From: an uncultured Clostridia bacterium
Lineage (GTDB): Bacteria; Bacillota; Clostridia; Oscillospirales; Ruminococcaceae
Reading direction: 5' to 3'
DNA length: 63,064 nucleotides
Assembly: GCA_947626755.1 (NCBI GenBank)
Contig: CANQTP010000012.1
Location: 1 to 63,064 of the forward strand
Shown: positions 35,490 through 43,306 of the stretch, in pieces
Layout: the number at the start of each line of letters is the position of its first letter
How positions within the stretch are numbered: the first letter of the stretch is position 1
Made by a program: the position numbers and the translations under genes
Notes under the pieces: model-generated
The model's database searches: none
What the model saw: only the letters and a program-made list of their open reading frames with translations
What the model was told of the DNA's origin: nothing

Positions 35490-36536
35490 ATGGATAATTT
35501 CGGACAATACAGCGGAAATTTCCCTCAATATTCTCCGCCGCCGAATTATGTTTCTCCTGACGAAAAACGGCGGATAAGAAAGAATTACAATACTATCGGC
35601 ATCGTTCTTTTATGCCTTTACATACTTATAAGTGTAGTTTGTACAGGCGGATACATTATTTACGGTTTTATAAGCGGAATGTCGGGCGAAAGCGGCGAGA
35701 TCCTGTACGATGAAAACGGAATGATGATCCTCAGTTTCTGGGAAACTTTTATCGGCGGAGGATTTCCTGCAATTTCCGCAATGATAATTTTCGCGTTCTA
35801 CTGCATAATATCTCATTATGACCCGAAGGAACTGTTCGACACAAGCAGAATAAAAGCAGGGGAAACCGTAAGATACATTTTTATAGTTCTGTTCTGTCAG
35901 CAGGTCTCGCTTATATGTTCAATGATAATGATGTCATTTCTGGACGCACACGGTCTGGAAGTTTCGGGACTTGATTATGTGCTGTCACACGACCCGAAAA
36001 CGTATTTCATAGATATAATTGCAACGGTGGTGCTTGCACCGATAGGAGAAGAACTTATCTACCGCGGGATCGTACTGCGGTGTGCTGCCAAAATAAGCGG
36101 ACGGTTTGCAATATTCTTCTCGGCGGCAATTTTCGGGCTTATGCACGGAAATCCGTATCAAATGGTGCTTGGATTTCTTATAGGGATCCCTCTTGCAATA
36201 ATAACTCTGAAAACCGGGTCGATCGTTCCGTCCATAATATGTCATATGGCAAATAACATTATGGCTTCGATCCCGACTGTTGTGGAATATTTTGATGAAA
36301 CGATGTCCAATGTGCTTAACATTATTGCGATACCGATATTCTTTTTGATCGGGATAGTTGTCCTGCTGACAACATTCCTGAAAGGCGGTATGCGGCTCCC
36401 GCAGTATAATGAATATCACAAAAACCGCACATTCCCGATACTTATAACATCATGGAGCATGATAGTCATAACAATAATTTATCTGTATGATATTATAACA
36501 AGCATACAGCCCATAGAAAACGTTTTAAATGTATGA
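35490..36536 (+). CDS. CPBP (CAAX/Abi) family intramembrane protease
   Basis: A 348-residue polytopic protein with about eight membrane helices. The CPBP active-site motifs are APIGEELIYRGIVLR (EExxxR), FGLMHGN and the later HMANNI. Family members are glutamate intramembrane proteases, often of unknown substrate, some linked to bacteriocin self-immunity. AAAGGAGG stands before the ATG and the gene begins 18 bases after lexA. Confidence 0.9.
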   Translation: MDNFGQYSGNFPQYSPPPNYVSPDEKRRIRKNYNTIGIVLLCLYILISVVCTGGYIIYGFISGMSGESGEILYDENGMMILSFWETFIGGGFPAISAMIIFAFYCIISHYDPKELFDTSRIKAGETVRYIFIVLFCQQVSLICSMIMMSFLDAHGLEVSGLDYVLSHDPKTYFIDIIATVVLAPIGEELIYRGIVLRCAAKISGRFAIFFSAAIFGLMHGNPYQMVLGFLIGIPLAIITLKTGSIVPSIICHMANNIMASIPTVVEYFDETMSNVLNIIAIPIFFLIGIVVLLTTFLKGGMRLPQYNEYHKNRTFPILITSWSMIVITIIYLYDIITSIQPIENVLNV

Positions 36537-36554
36537 ACGAAAGGAAATGATAAT

Positions 36555-36713
36555 ATGAAAGAAAGCAAAAAAACATCCGAAAACGAACGTACACCTGTAA
36601 AGACCAATGGGGACAAGCATAATCTCATGCCCGATGAAACTTCCTGGGCGGAAGATGCTAAAGAGGATCTGGAAGAATTTATTGAGTCCCAAGGAATACA
36701 CATAAGACAGTAA
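36555..36713 (+). CDS. Small charged protein (52 aa), function unknown
   Basis: A short frame beginning MKESKKTSENERTP and ending SQGIHIRQ, strongly charged and hydrophilic, with a central DETSWAEDAKEDLEEFIES helix. GAAAGG lies 10 bases before the ATG and it starts 18 bases after the CPBP stop. Codon use resembles its neighbours. I do not recognise the family; translation is supported only by the SD, position and composition. Confidence 0.6.
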   Translation: MKESKKTSENERTPVKTNGDKHNLMPDETSWAEDAKEDLEEFIESQGIHIRQ

Positions 36714-36759
36714 TGCAATTCACCGCATTTAATATATTAAAGATAGGAAGTAGGATAAT

Positions 36760-39540
36760 TTGGACAATTCAGGTATATCAAATAAGCTGAAAAATGTTTT
36801 AAATAAAAAAATAACGGTCAATATTGAATTTAATAAATTAATATCAGGGAAAAAGCTGTATTTATTTGCATTTTTCATATCTTCGCTGATAATTTTCACA
36901 GCATATATGATTTTTGGAATATATCCTGCGGGAGATTCATCTGTTCTGACGCTTGATCTCGGCGGTCAGTATGTTTTATATTATGAAAACTTCCGTGATG
37001 CGCTTCACGGGAACGGCAGTCTTTTCAACAGTTGGAGCAAGAATCTTTCCGGCGAGACAATGGGAATTTTTGCGTATTATCTTGCAAGTCCGTTTATGCT
37101 GATAGTTGCACTTTTGCCGCGCAGCATTATAACCGAGTCAATACTTATAATGCAGGTACTGAAAGTCGGCACTGCTGCGGTTACATCATGTTTCTATTTC
37201 AGACATTCAAAGAAACTGTCAGATCATGCATCACTTATGTTTTCACTGATGTACAGTCTTACGACTTATATGATCTCTAATCTTATGAACATTATGTGGA
37301 TCGACGGACTTATCTGGCTTCCTGTTATATGTTTCGGGGTCGAATGTATCATCAATAACGGCAGATGTCTGATATTTGTTTGTTCACTTGCTGCCGCGCT
37401 TATGTCAAACTTTTACATAGGCTATATGATAGTAATATTCTGCTGTATTTATTTTATTGCGTATTACTTTTTTATTTCGGATAATAAAGCTGCGGGATTT
37501 TTCCGCTCGGGAATAAAATTTGCATTGTCGGGGATTCTTGCGGCTGCTTGTGCTGCATGGGTGCTTTTGCCGACATATTTCAGTCTGGCACTCGGAAAAT
37601 TTGATTTTACGAAGCCTGATATGAGCTTTCATACACAGTTTAATATGATAGAATTTTTTGCAAATTTTCTGCCGAATGTTTATGATTCGTGGAATGTTTA
37701 CGGTTCACCTTTGCTTTACTGCGGAGTACTGACGATCCTGCTGGTTCCGATATATTTTATGGATAAGGATATATCTGTGCGCAAAAAGATCGGTTACGGA
37801 ATAATGGCTGTAATACTTATCCTGTCGATGTTTATACGTCCTTTGGATATTGCGTGGCACGGTTTTCAGATCCCGGTAGCGCTGCCATACAGATATGCAT
37901 TTATTCTTAGTTTTATATGTCTTTCTATGGCGGCTGATGTCTTTAATAATATAAATAAAGTCGGTATTAAGAAACTTGCGTGCATACTGGTTATTCTTTT
38001 CGGATATACAATATATATGTATATATTCCACCCGCGTGTTACATATGAAACTGAAAAGATCCGATTCGGAGCTACCGTTTGCTTTACAATAGCCGCATCT
38101 TTGATATATGCTGCAATAATTTATCTCAGCCGTAAGGAAAACAGGAAAAGGATCGTTTCTGCGGCACTTACATTCTGCATAATATCCGAGCTTGTTTTTA
38201 CGGTTACATTTAACATATATTTTGTGAATGGTGTGACGGCTTACAGTTCACGCGATCAATACAATAAATTTATTTCTCTCGGAAGGGATACTGTCAGTCA
38301 TATATATGACATGGATAATGATATTTACAGGATAGAACATACCGGCGATGGTGACATTAACGCTGCAATGGCATTCGGCTCTTATGGAATTTCACATTCA
38401 AGTTCCACACTTAACGGAAGAGTTGTTGATTTTCTGAGAAAAATGGGATTTACACATGAAGGATACCGTATTAAATACAAGGGAGATACATATATTACCG
38501 ATTCTATATTCGGAATAAAATATATAATGAAATTTATGGAAATTGATGATGCAGAGACTACAGATAGTAATGACCTTGGATTCATTTTATCGGCTATACT
38601 GAGCAAAAACAATTCCGGTTCTGCAGATCAAGTAGATCAATATGAGAATATTGTTTTTACAAACAATAACGAAGAAATTATTGTAAATGTGTATGAAGAT
38701 CCTTATGCCTTGCCGATAGCATTTATGGCGGATAATGCTGCTGCAGATGTTCACCTTGAAAGCTGGGAAGATCCGTTTGAAAATCAGAATATATTGTTTT
38801 CGTCACTTATTTCTGATGAAAAACAGGAATTTTTAAAGAAGATAGACACAGATACTTATTACCGCAATGCAGAATATTCATTTTCTGAAGATTATCACAT
38901 TTATAAGACGATCGATGAGAATCAGAGTGCGGACATATTTTTTGATTTTACCGCCCCGACAGATGATATGGTATATCTGTTTATACCGTCCGATTATGAA
39001 AAAAAGGTAAGTCTTTATGTCAATGGTGATTATCTGGACGTTTATCTGGGAGGTGCAGACAAAGCAGGTATCATGCCGTTAGGCAGATTCAAAGCAGGTG
39101 AGAAAGTCTCTCTGAGAATGAATATTCTTAACCTTACCAACGAAGCTGTATTTAAGGATTGTCATATTTATTATATTGATATGAAAAAATTTGAAAATGC
39201 CGTAAATGAACTGAAGCGTCAGCCTTTGAATATAACATCATTCAAGGAAGATCATATTATCGGAAACGTCACTGCCGAAAAAGACGGATTATTATTTACT
39301 TCCATATCATATGAACCCGGTTGGACGATACTTGTGGACGGCGTTAAAACAGAACCTGTACCAATCGCGGACGCTCTTATAGGAATTCCCATGACAGCGG
39401 GAGAACATTCCGTAGAGATGAAATTCTTCCCGAAGGGACTTGCTGCGGGAATAGCTGTTTCTGCGGCGGGAATTGTTATTCTTGTAATTATAGGGGTCTA
39501 TGAGAATAAAAAACGTAAGCAGCTTGCTGATAACGTTTAA
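36760..39540 (+). CDS. YfhO-family membrane protein, copy 1
   Basis: A 926-residue protein of the YfhO family (PF09586), multi-spanning GT-C-like enzymes linked in Bacillus and Listeria to glycosylation of lipoteichoic acid outside the cell. The first helix is YLFAFFISSLIIFTAYMIFG. The catalytic-type loop LTLDLGGQYVLYYENFRDAL has the paired-acid feature, and NSWSKNLSGETMGIFAYYLA follows; about 12 more helices run to about 480. An outside domain with QPLNITSFKEDHIIGNVTAE and a last anchor helix end the protein. TTG start after AGTAGGATAAT. It is first of three paralogs. Confidence 0.9.
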   Translation: MDNSGISNKLKNVLNKKITVNIEFNKLISGKKLYLFAFFISSLIIFTAYMIFGIYPAGDSSVLTLDLGGQYVLYYENFRDALHGNGSLFNSWSKNLSGETMGIFAYYLASPFMLIVALLPRSIITESILIMQVLKVGTAAVTSCFYFRHSKKLSDHASLMFSLMYSLTTYMISNLMNIMWIDGLIWLPVICFGVECIINNGRCLIFVCSLAAALMSNFYIGYMIVIFCCIYFIAYYFFISDNKAAGFFRSGIKFALSGILAAACAAWVLLPTYFSLALGKFDFTKPDMSFHTQFNMIEFFANFLPNVYDSWNVYGSPLLYCGVLTILLVPIYFMDKDISVRKKIGYGIMAVILILSMFIRPLDIAWHGFQIPVALPYRYAFILSFICLSMAADVFNNINKVGIKKLACILVILFGYTIYMYIFHPRVTYETEKIRFGATVCFTIAASLIYAAIIYLSRKENRKRIVSAALTFCIISELVFTVTFNIYFVNGVTAYSSRDQYNKFISLGRDTVSHIYDMDNDIYRIEHTGDGDINAAMAFGSYGISHSSSTLNGRVVDFLRKMGFTHEGYRIKYKGDTYITDSIFGIKYIMKFMEIDDAETTDSNDLGFILSAILSKNNSGSADQVDQYENIVFTNNNEEIIVNVYEDPYALPIAFMADNAAADVHLESWEDPFENQNILFSSLISDEKQEFLKKIDTDTYYRNAEYSFSEDYHIYKTIDENQSADIFFDFTAPTDDMVYLFIPSDYEKKVSLYVNGDYLDVYLGGADKAGIMPLGRFKAGEKVSLRMNILNLTNEAVFKDCHIYYIDMKKFENAVNELKRQPLNITSFKEDHIIGNVTAEKDGLLFTSISYEPGWTILVDGVKTEPVPIADALIGIPMTAGEHSVEMKFFPKGLAAGIAVSAAGIVILVIIGVYENKKRKQLADNV

Positions 39541-39557
39541 GAAAAGAGGGGTTTTAA

Positions 39558-42260
39558 TTGAAAATAGTTTCATTTATTAAAGCAAAAAAATTCTATATTC
39601 TGTCTTTCTTTGTGCCGATAATTATACTTCTTATCGCATATTTTATAATGGGTCTGTATCCCATAGGTGATATGTCGACCCTTATTTGTGACCTTAACGA
39701 TCAGTATGTGAATTATTACGAACATTTCAGGGACGTTCTCCACGGGAACGGAAGTCCGTTCATAAGCTGGAGCAGGAATCTTTCAGGTGAGACTGTAGGA
39801 ATTTTTGCGTACTATATTGCAAGTCCGTTTATATTGATACCATTGCTGCTGCCAAGATCCATAATGCAGGAGTCTGTTCTTATAATGCAGCTTATGAAAG
39901 TCGGAACAGCTTCGTTATCATTCTGCTTTTATATAAAAAATTCAAGAAATGTGACAGGACCGACAGCATTTATATTTTCAACAGCGTACAGTCTTATGTC
40001 GTATATGATAGTGTATCTTATGAATCCCATGTGGCTGGACGGGATCATCTGGCTGCCGATCATCTGTTACGGCATAGAACGGCTTATTGATAAGGGAAAA
40101 TGCTTTTTATTTGCATTTTCCCTTGCAATGATGTTTATGGCAAATTTTTATATCGGCTGGATGATAACAATTTTCAGCTGTTTGTATTTCCTTGTGTACT
40201 TTTTTGCGCTGTCGGAAAGGACTGCGGAGTTAAGGCGTTTCCTTGTGCAAGGAGTAAAATTTGCACTTTCGGGGATACTTGCGGCTTTGTGTTCCGCATG
40301 GCTGCTGATGCCGACATATTTCAGCCTTAGTCTTGGAAAATTTGATTTTTCCGAACCGAATCACAGCATAATAACAAATTTCAATATTTTAAGTTTCTTT
40401 GCAAATCTTTTCCCTAATGCTTATGATTCCGTAAAGAGCGGCGGATCTCCTATGATTTACTGCGGTATTCTGACAATAATATCTGTTCCGCTGTACTTTA
40501 TGAACAAGGATATAAATTTAAAGAAAAAGATCGGATATGGTACGCTTTTGATTGCGCTTGTCCTTTCAATGTGGATATATCCGCTTGATATTGTATGGCA
40601 TGGATTTCAAGAGCCTATTTGGTTTCATTACAGATATTCATTTCTGTTTTCTTTTCTGCTGCTTGTTATTGCGGCGCAAATGTTTGAAAAAATACAAAAT
40701 GTCAGTATCGTGAAGTTTTTGTGTATTGCGGCTGTTTTATCGATATACATAATTCTTATGTATTTTAATTTTCGCACTACTGTTGTATATGACGGTTCTG
40801 TCATGGAAAAGATCCAATTATATGCAACGGTTTATTTTTCAATAATATTTTTATTATTATACGGGGCGGTTTTATTTGTTCACAGAAAAGGTAAGGAAGT
40901 AAAACATATTCGTTTAAAGACTGCACTGCTTTTATGTCTGGAAATGATATTTACGGTTTCATATAATATATATGATATAAAAGATGATGTTATTTATTCT
41001 TGGCATCATGTATATAATAAATTTATTACGCTTGGAAGAAATACAGTTCAAAGGGTCGGCGAGATGGATAACGGTGTTTACCGTATGGAAAAGAATTTTT
41101 TCAGGACGGTAAACGATCCTATGGCATTTGGGTTTTATGGAATATCAAATACGAGTTCTACACTTAATGATGGAGTATATAATTTTTTTGTTAACACGGG
41201 ATTTTCAAGACATACATATGGTATAACTTACAGAGGTACAACATATATAATGGATTCGCTGCTTGGAATAAAGTATGTTATGGAACAGGGCAGCGCATAT
41301 ACCGGTCCTATTGAGGATACAAACGGAGATACTGTCATTATTGAAAAGCCCGAAATTGCCAAGTCAAAGATGTATGATAAATTGGTTCTTGCAAACGGTG
41401 ATGAAAAGAATATAATTTACGTTTATGAAGATCCATATGCTCTGCCAATAGGGTTTATGGCGGATAATGCTATTGCCGATGTGGAATTTGACAGTTGGTA
41501 CAATCCTTTTGAAAATCAGAATATGCTGTTTTCTGCGCTTTTTTCTGACGAAAAGCAGGATTTTTTCAAAAGAATAGATATAGATGAAGTAACAGCAGAG
41601 AATGCGGAATATTCCGAGTTTGACGGTCACAAAAAGTATACTGCTGTTTCGGAAGATGAACTTGCTTCGGTGGAATTTAAATTTACCGCGCCTTCGGAAG
41701 ATGTTGTATATATGTTTATGCCGTCGGAACATCTTGAACATATAACACTTTTCATGAACGATGAGTTTATTAATCATTATTTTTTGACACCGGAAAATAT
41801 GATGATCCAGAATTTAGGAAGATTTTCCGAGGGTGAAGAAGTGACGATAAAGGCTAATATTGCCGGTGAAAATAACGAAATGATTTTTAAGGAAAATTAT
41901 ATGTATTACCTTGACGAGGCAAAATTTCACGAAGCTGTTGAGAAATTGAAAAGTCAGCCTTTGAATATAACATCATTCAAGGAAGATCATATTATCGGGA
42001 ACGTCACCGCCGAAAAGGACGGCATACTGTTTACTTCCATATCATATGAACCCGGCTGGACGGTCTATGTAGACGGCGTTGAAACGGAACAGATAAAGAT
42101 TGCAGACGCGCTTATGGGAATTCCCATGACAGCGGGAGAACATTCCGTAGAAATGAAGTTTTTCCCGAAGGGACTTGCTGCGGGGATAGCTGTTTCGGCG
42201 GTGGGAATTGTGATTCTTGTGATCATAGGAATTTGTGAGAGAAAGAAACGTTCTGCATAA
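39558..42260 (+). CDS. YfhO-family membrane protein, copy 2
   Basis: A 900-residue paralog of copy 1 beginning at TTG with AAAGAGGGG upstream, 17 bases after copy 1. It has the same helix pattern and LICDLNDQYVNYYEHFRDVL, SWSRNLSGETVGIFAYY and MNPMWLDGIIWLPIICYG blocks. Its last approximately 100 codons are almost identical at the nucleotide level to copy 1 (39226-39480 against 41950-42200), although the middles differ much more. A terminator follows. Confidence 0.9.
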   Translation: MKIVSFIKAKKFYILSFFVPIIILLIAYFIMGLYPIGDMSTLICDLNDQYVNYYEHFRDVLHGNGSPFISWSRNLSGETVGIFAYYIASPFILIPLLLPRSIMQESVLIMQLMKVGTASLSFCFYIKNSRNVTGPTAFIFSTAYSLMSYMIVYLMNPMWLDGIIWLPIICYGIERLIDKGKCFLFAFSLAMMFMANFYIGWMITIFSCLYFLVYFFALSERTAELRRFLVQGVKFALSGILAALCSAWLLMPTYFSLSLGKFDFSEPNHSIITNFNILSFFANLFPNAYDSVKSGGSPMIYCGILTIISVPLYFMNKDINLKKKIGYGTLLIALVLSMWIYPLDIVWHGFQEPIWFHYRYSFLFSFLLLVIAAQMFEKIQNVSIVKFLCIAAVLSIYIILMYFNFRTTVVYDGSVMEKIQLYATVYFSIIFLLLYGAVLFVHRKGKEVKHIRLKTALLLCLEMIFTVSYNIYDIKDDVIYSWHHVYNKFITLGRNTVQRVGEMDNGVYRMEKNFFRTVNDPMAFGFYGISNTSSTLNDGVYNFFVNTGFSRHTYGITYRGTTYIMDSLLGIKYVMEQGSAYTGPIEDTNGDTVIIEKPEIAKSKMYDKLVLANGDEKNIIYVYEDPYALPIGFMADNAIADVEFDSWYNPFENQNMLFSALFSDEKQDFFKRIDIDEVTAENAEYSEFDGHKKYTAVSEDELASVEFKFTAPSEDVVYMFMPSEHLEHITLFMNDEFINHYFLTPENMMIQNLGRFSEGEEVTIKANIAGENNEMIFKENYMYYLDEAKFHEAVEKLKSQPLNITSFKEDHIIGNVTAEKDGILFTSISYEPGWTVYVDGVETEQIKIADALMGIPMTAGEHSVEMKFFPKGLAAGIAVSAVGIVILVIIGICERKKRSA

Positions 42261-42266
42261 AAAGTA

Positions 42267-42300
42267 ACGGGGCAGCTTTCAAGCTGTCCCGTGGTTTTTT
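42267..42300 (+). terminator. Terminator after YfhO copy 2, overlapping the toxin gene end
   Basis: A 12-bp stem, ACGGGGCAGCTT (42267-42278) with AAGCTGTCCCGT (42281-42292), then GGTTTTTT. The stop codon of the convergent Zeta-like gene lies in the loop. Confidence 0.9.
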
Positions 42301-42839
42301 AATTCTTCCGCCCAAGTCGGCAGACGGTCGGTCTTAAAGATAAGTTTGCCGTTTTTGTATTCGCCTATCTCGGCAAATCCGTTTTCGTTGTCGAAAAGAC
42401 GGACTTCATTGCAATAGGGCAGAACCGCTGTAAGGTCATCGAAACGTTTATTGTATCTTCGCATTACATCTTCCGTCAGAATGTTATGACCGCCTTTTTC
42501 AACGCGGTTTTGTATTCTCTTTATGCTTTCCTCGGCGGTATCGACGCCTATATAGTACAGCCTGATATAATATCCGTGGTCTATCGCCTTTTTTATAGTA
42601 TTTAAAGTGCGGGCGCCTGACAGTGTAGTTTCCTGAGTAAAATTTACACCCATATCAATGCTTTTGTTTATGCGTTCAATGGCTATCTTGCCGCCTTTTA
42701 TTCTGTTTCCGCCTGTTTCAGCCGTTATCCTGTCGGTATCAACGATAATTCCCAGATCATTGCTTTCGGCAGACAGGACGCCTGTCAGGCTGCTTTTTCC
42801 AACGCCGTTGACTCCGCCTATAATAGTATATATTTTCAT
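42279..42839 (-). CDS. Zeta-toxin-like P-loop kinase
   Basis: 186 residues from the ATG with GGAGC upstream. Walker A GGVNGVGKSSL at about 8-18, acidic VDTDRI, FTQETTLSG (Zeta-like substrate loop), and RVEKGGHNILTEDVMRRYNK, the lid/Arg region of Zeta/UDP-GlcNAc-kinase-like toxins. Zeta toxins phosphorylate UDP-N-acetylglucosamine and poison wall synthesis; many chromosomal relatives are merely annotated as AAA ATPases. It is paired with an upstream Phd/YefM-like antitoxin (22-base gap) in a convergent position between YfhO copies 2 and 3. Confidence 0.8.
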   Translation of the reverse strand: MKIYTIIGGVNGVGKSSLTGVLSAESNDLGIIVDTDRITAETGGNRIKGGKIAIERINKSIDMGVNFTQETTLSGARTLNTIKKAIDHGYYIRLYYIGVDTAEESIKRIQNRVEKGGHNILTEDVMRRYNKRFDDLTAVLPYCNEVRLFDNENGFAEIGEYKNGKLIFKTDRLPTWAEELKNHGTA

Positions 42840-42861
42840 TTTTATTGCTCCGTATTTATAA

Positions 42862-43101
42862 TTATAACAAATATGACATATCCATGCGTTCCAGCTCATT
42901 TTCGGACGGTATTTTGTATTGTCCTTTGCCTGCGCCTAAAAAGCTTGTTTTATTTTTAATAGGCTTATCCTTAAAAGGTATGATCTTTGCAACAGGATCG
43001 CCGTTGTGTTCTAAAATGATCTCATTATTAACATTATTTTCCAAAAATTTTATAAGTGCTAAAAGGTCATGCTCTGCTTCACAAATGTTAATTTGTACCA
43101 T
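42862..43101 (-). CDS. Phd/YefM-like antitoxin
   Basis: A 79-residue protein with an N-terminal Phd-type fold: MVQINICEAEHDLLALIKF, then ILEHNGDPVAKIIPFKDKP (the 'G-x-PVA-x-L/I-x-P' core). The charged C-terminal tail (IPSENELERMDMSYLL) is the usual toxin-binding part. GGAGGTG stands before the ATG. It precedes the Zeta-like gene on the minus strand, with a perfect consensus promoter. Phd-type antitoxins normally repress their own operon; the pairing with a Zeta-like toxin is uncommon. Confidence 0.78.
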   Translation of the reverse strand: MVQINICEAEHDLLALIKFLENNVNNEIILEHNGDPVAKIIPFKDKPIKNKTSFLGAGKGQYKIPSENELERMDMSYLL

Positions 43102-43129
43102 AAGTCACACCTCCGAACTGATTAACCAT

Positions 43130-43158
43130 ATTATATACAATTCTTTCGAGTTTGTCAA
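43130..43158 (-). promoter_or_regulatory. Consensus promoter of the antitoxin-toxin pair
   Basis: Minus-strand TTGACA (43158-43153), 17 bases, TATAAT (43135-43130): perfect sigma-A match, 29 bases before the antitoxin ATG. Confidence 0.9.
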
Positions 43159-43211
43159 CCCCGCATTAACTCCGAATTTTATAATTTTTGCTGAAAATTG
43201 CATAAAAACTC

Positions 43212-43240
43212 TTGTAAAAAGTAAAAAAAGGAATTATAAT
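43212..43240 (+). promoter_or_regulatory. Promoter of YfhO copy 3
   Basis: TTGTAA (43212-43217), 17 bases, TATAAT (43235-43240), leaving a leader of about 60 bases before the TTG start. Confidence 0.8.
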
Positions 43241-43306
43241 AGTATATGTGGGTTTCTATATTAATAGGAAATATTTTCCTTAAACCACTTGAACGGAGGT
43301 CTGTAA

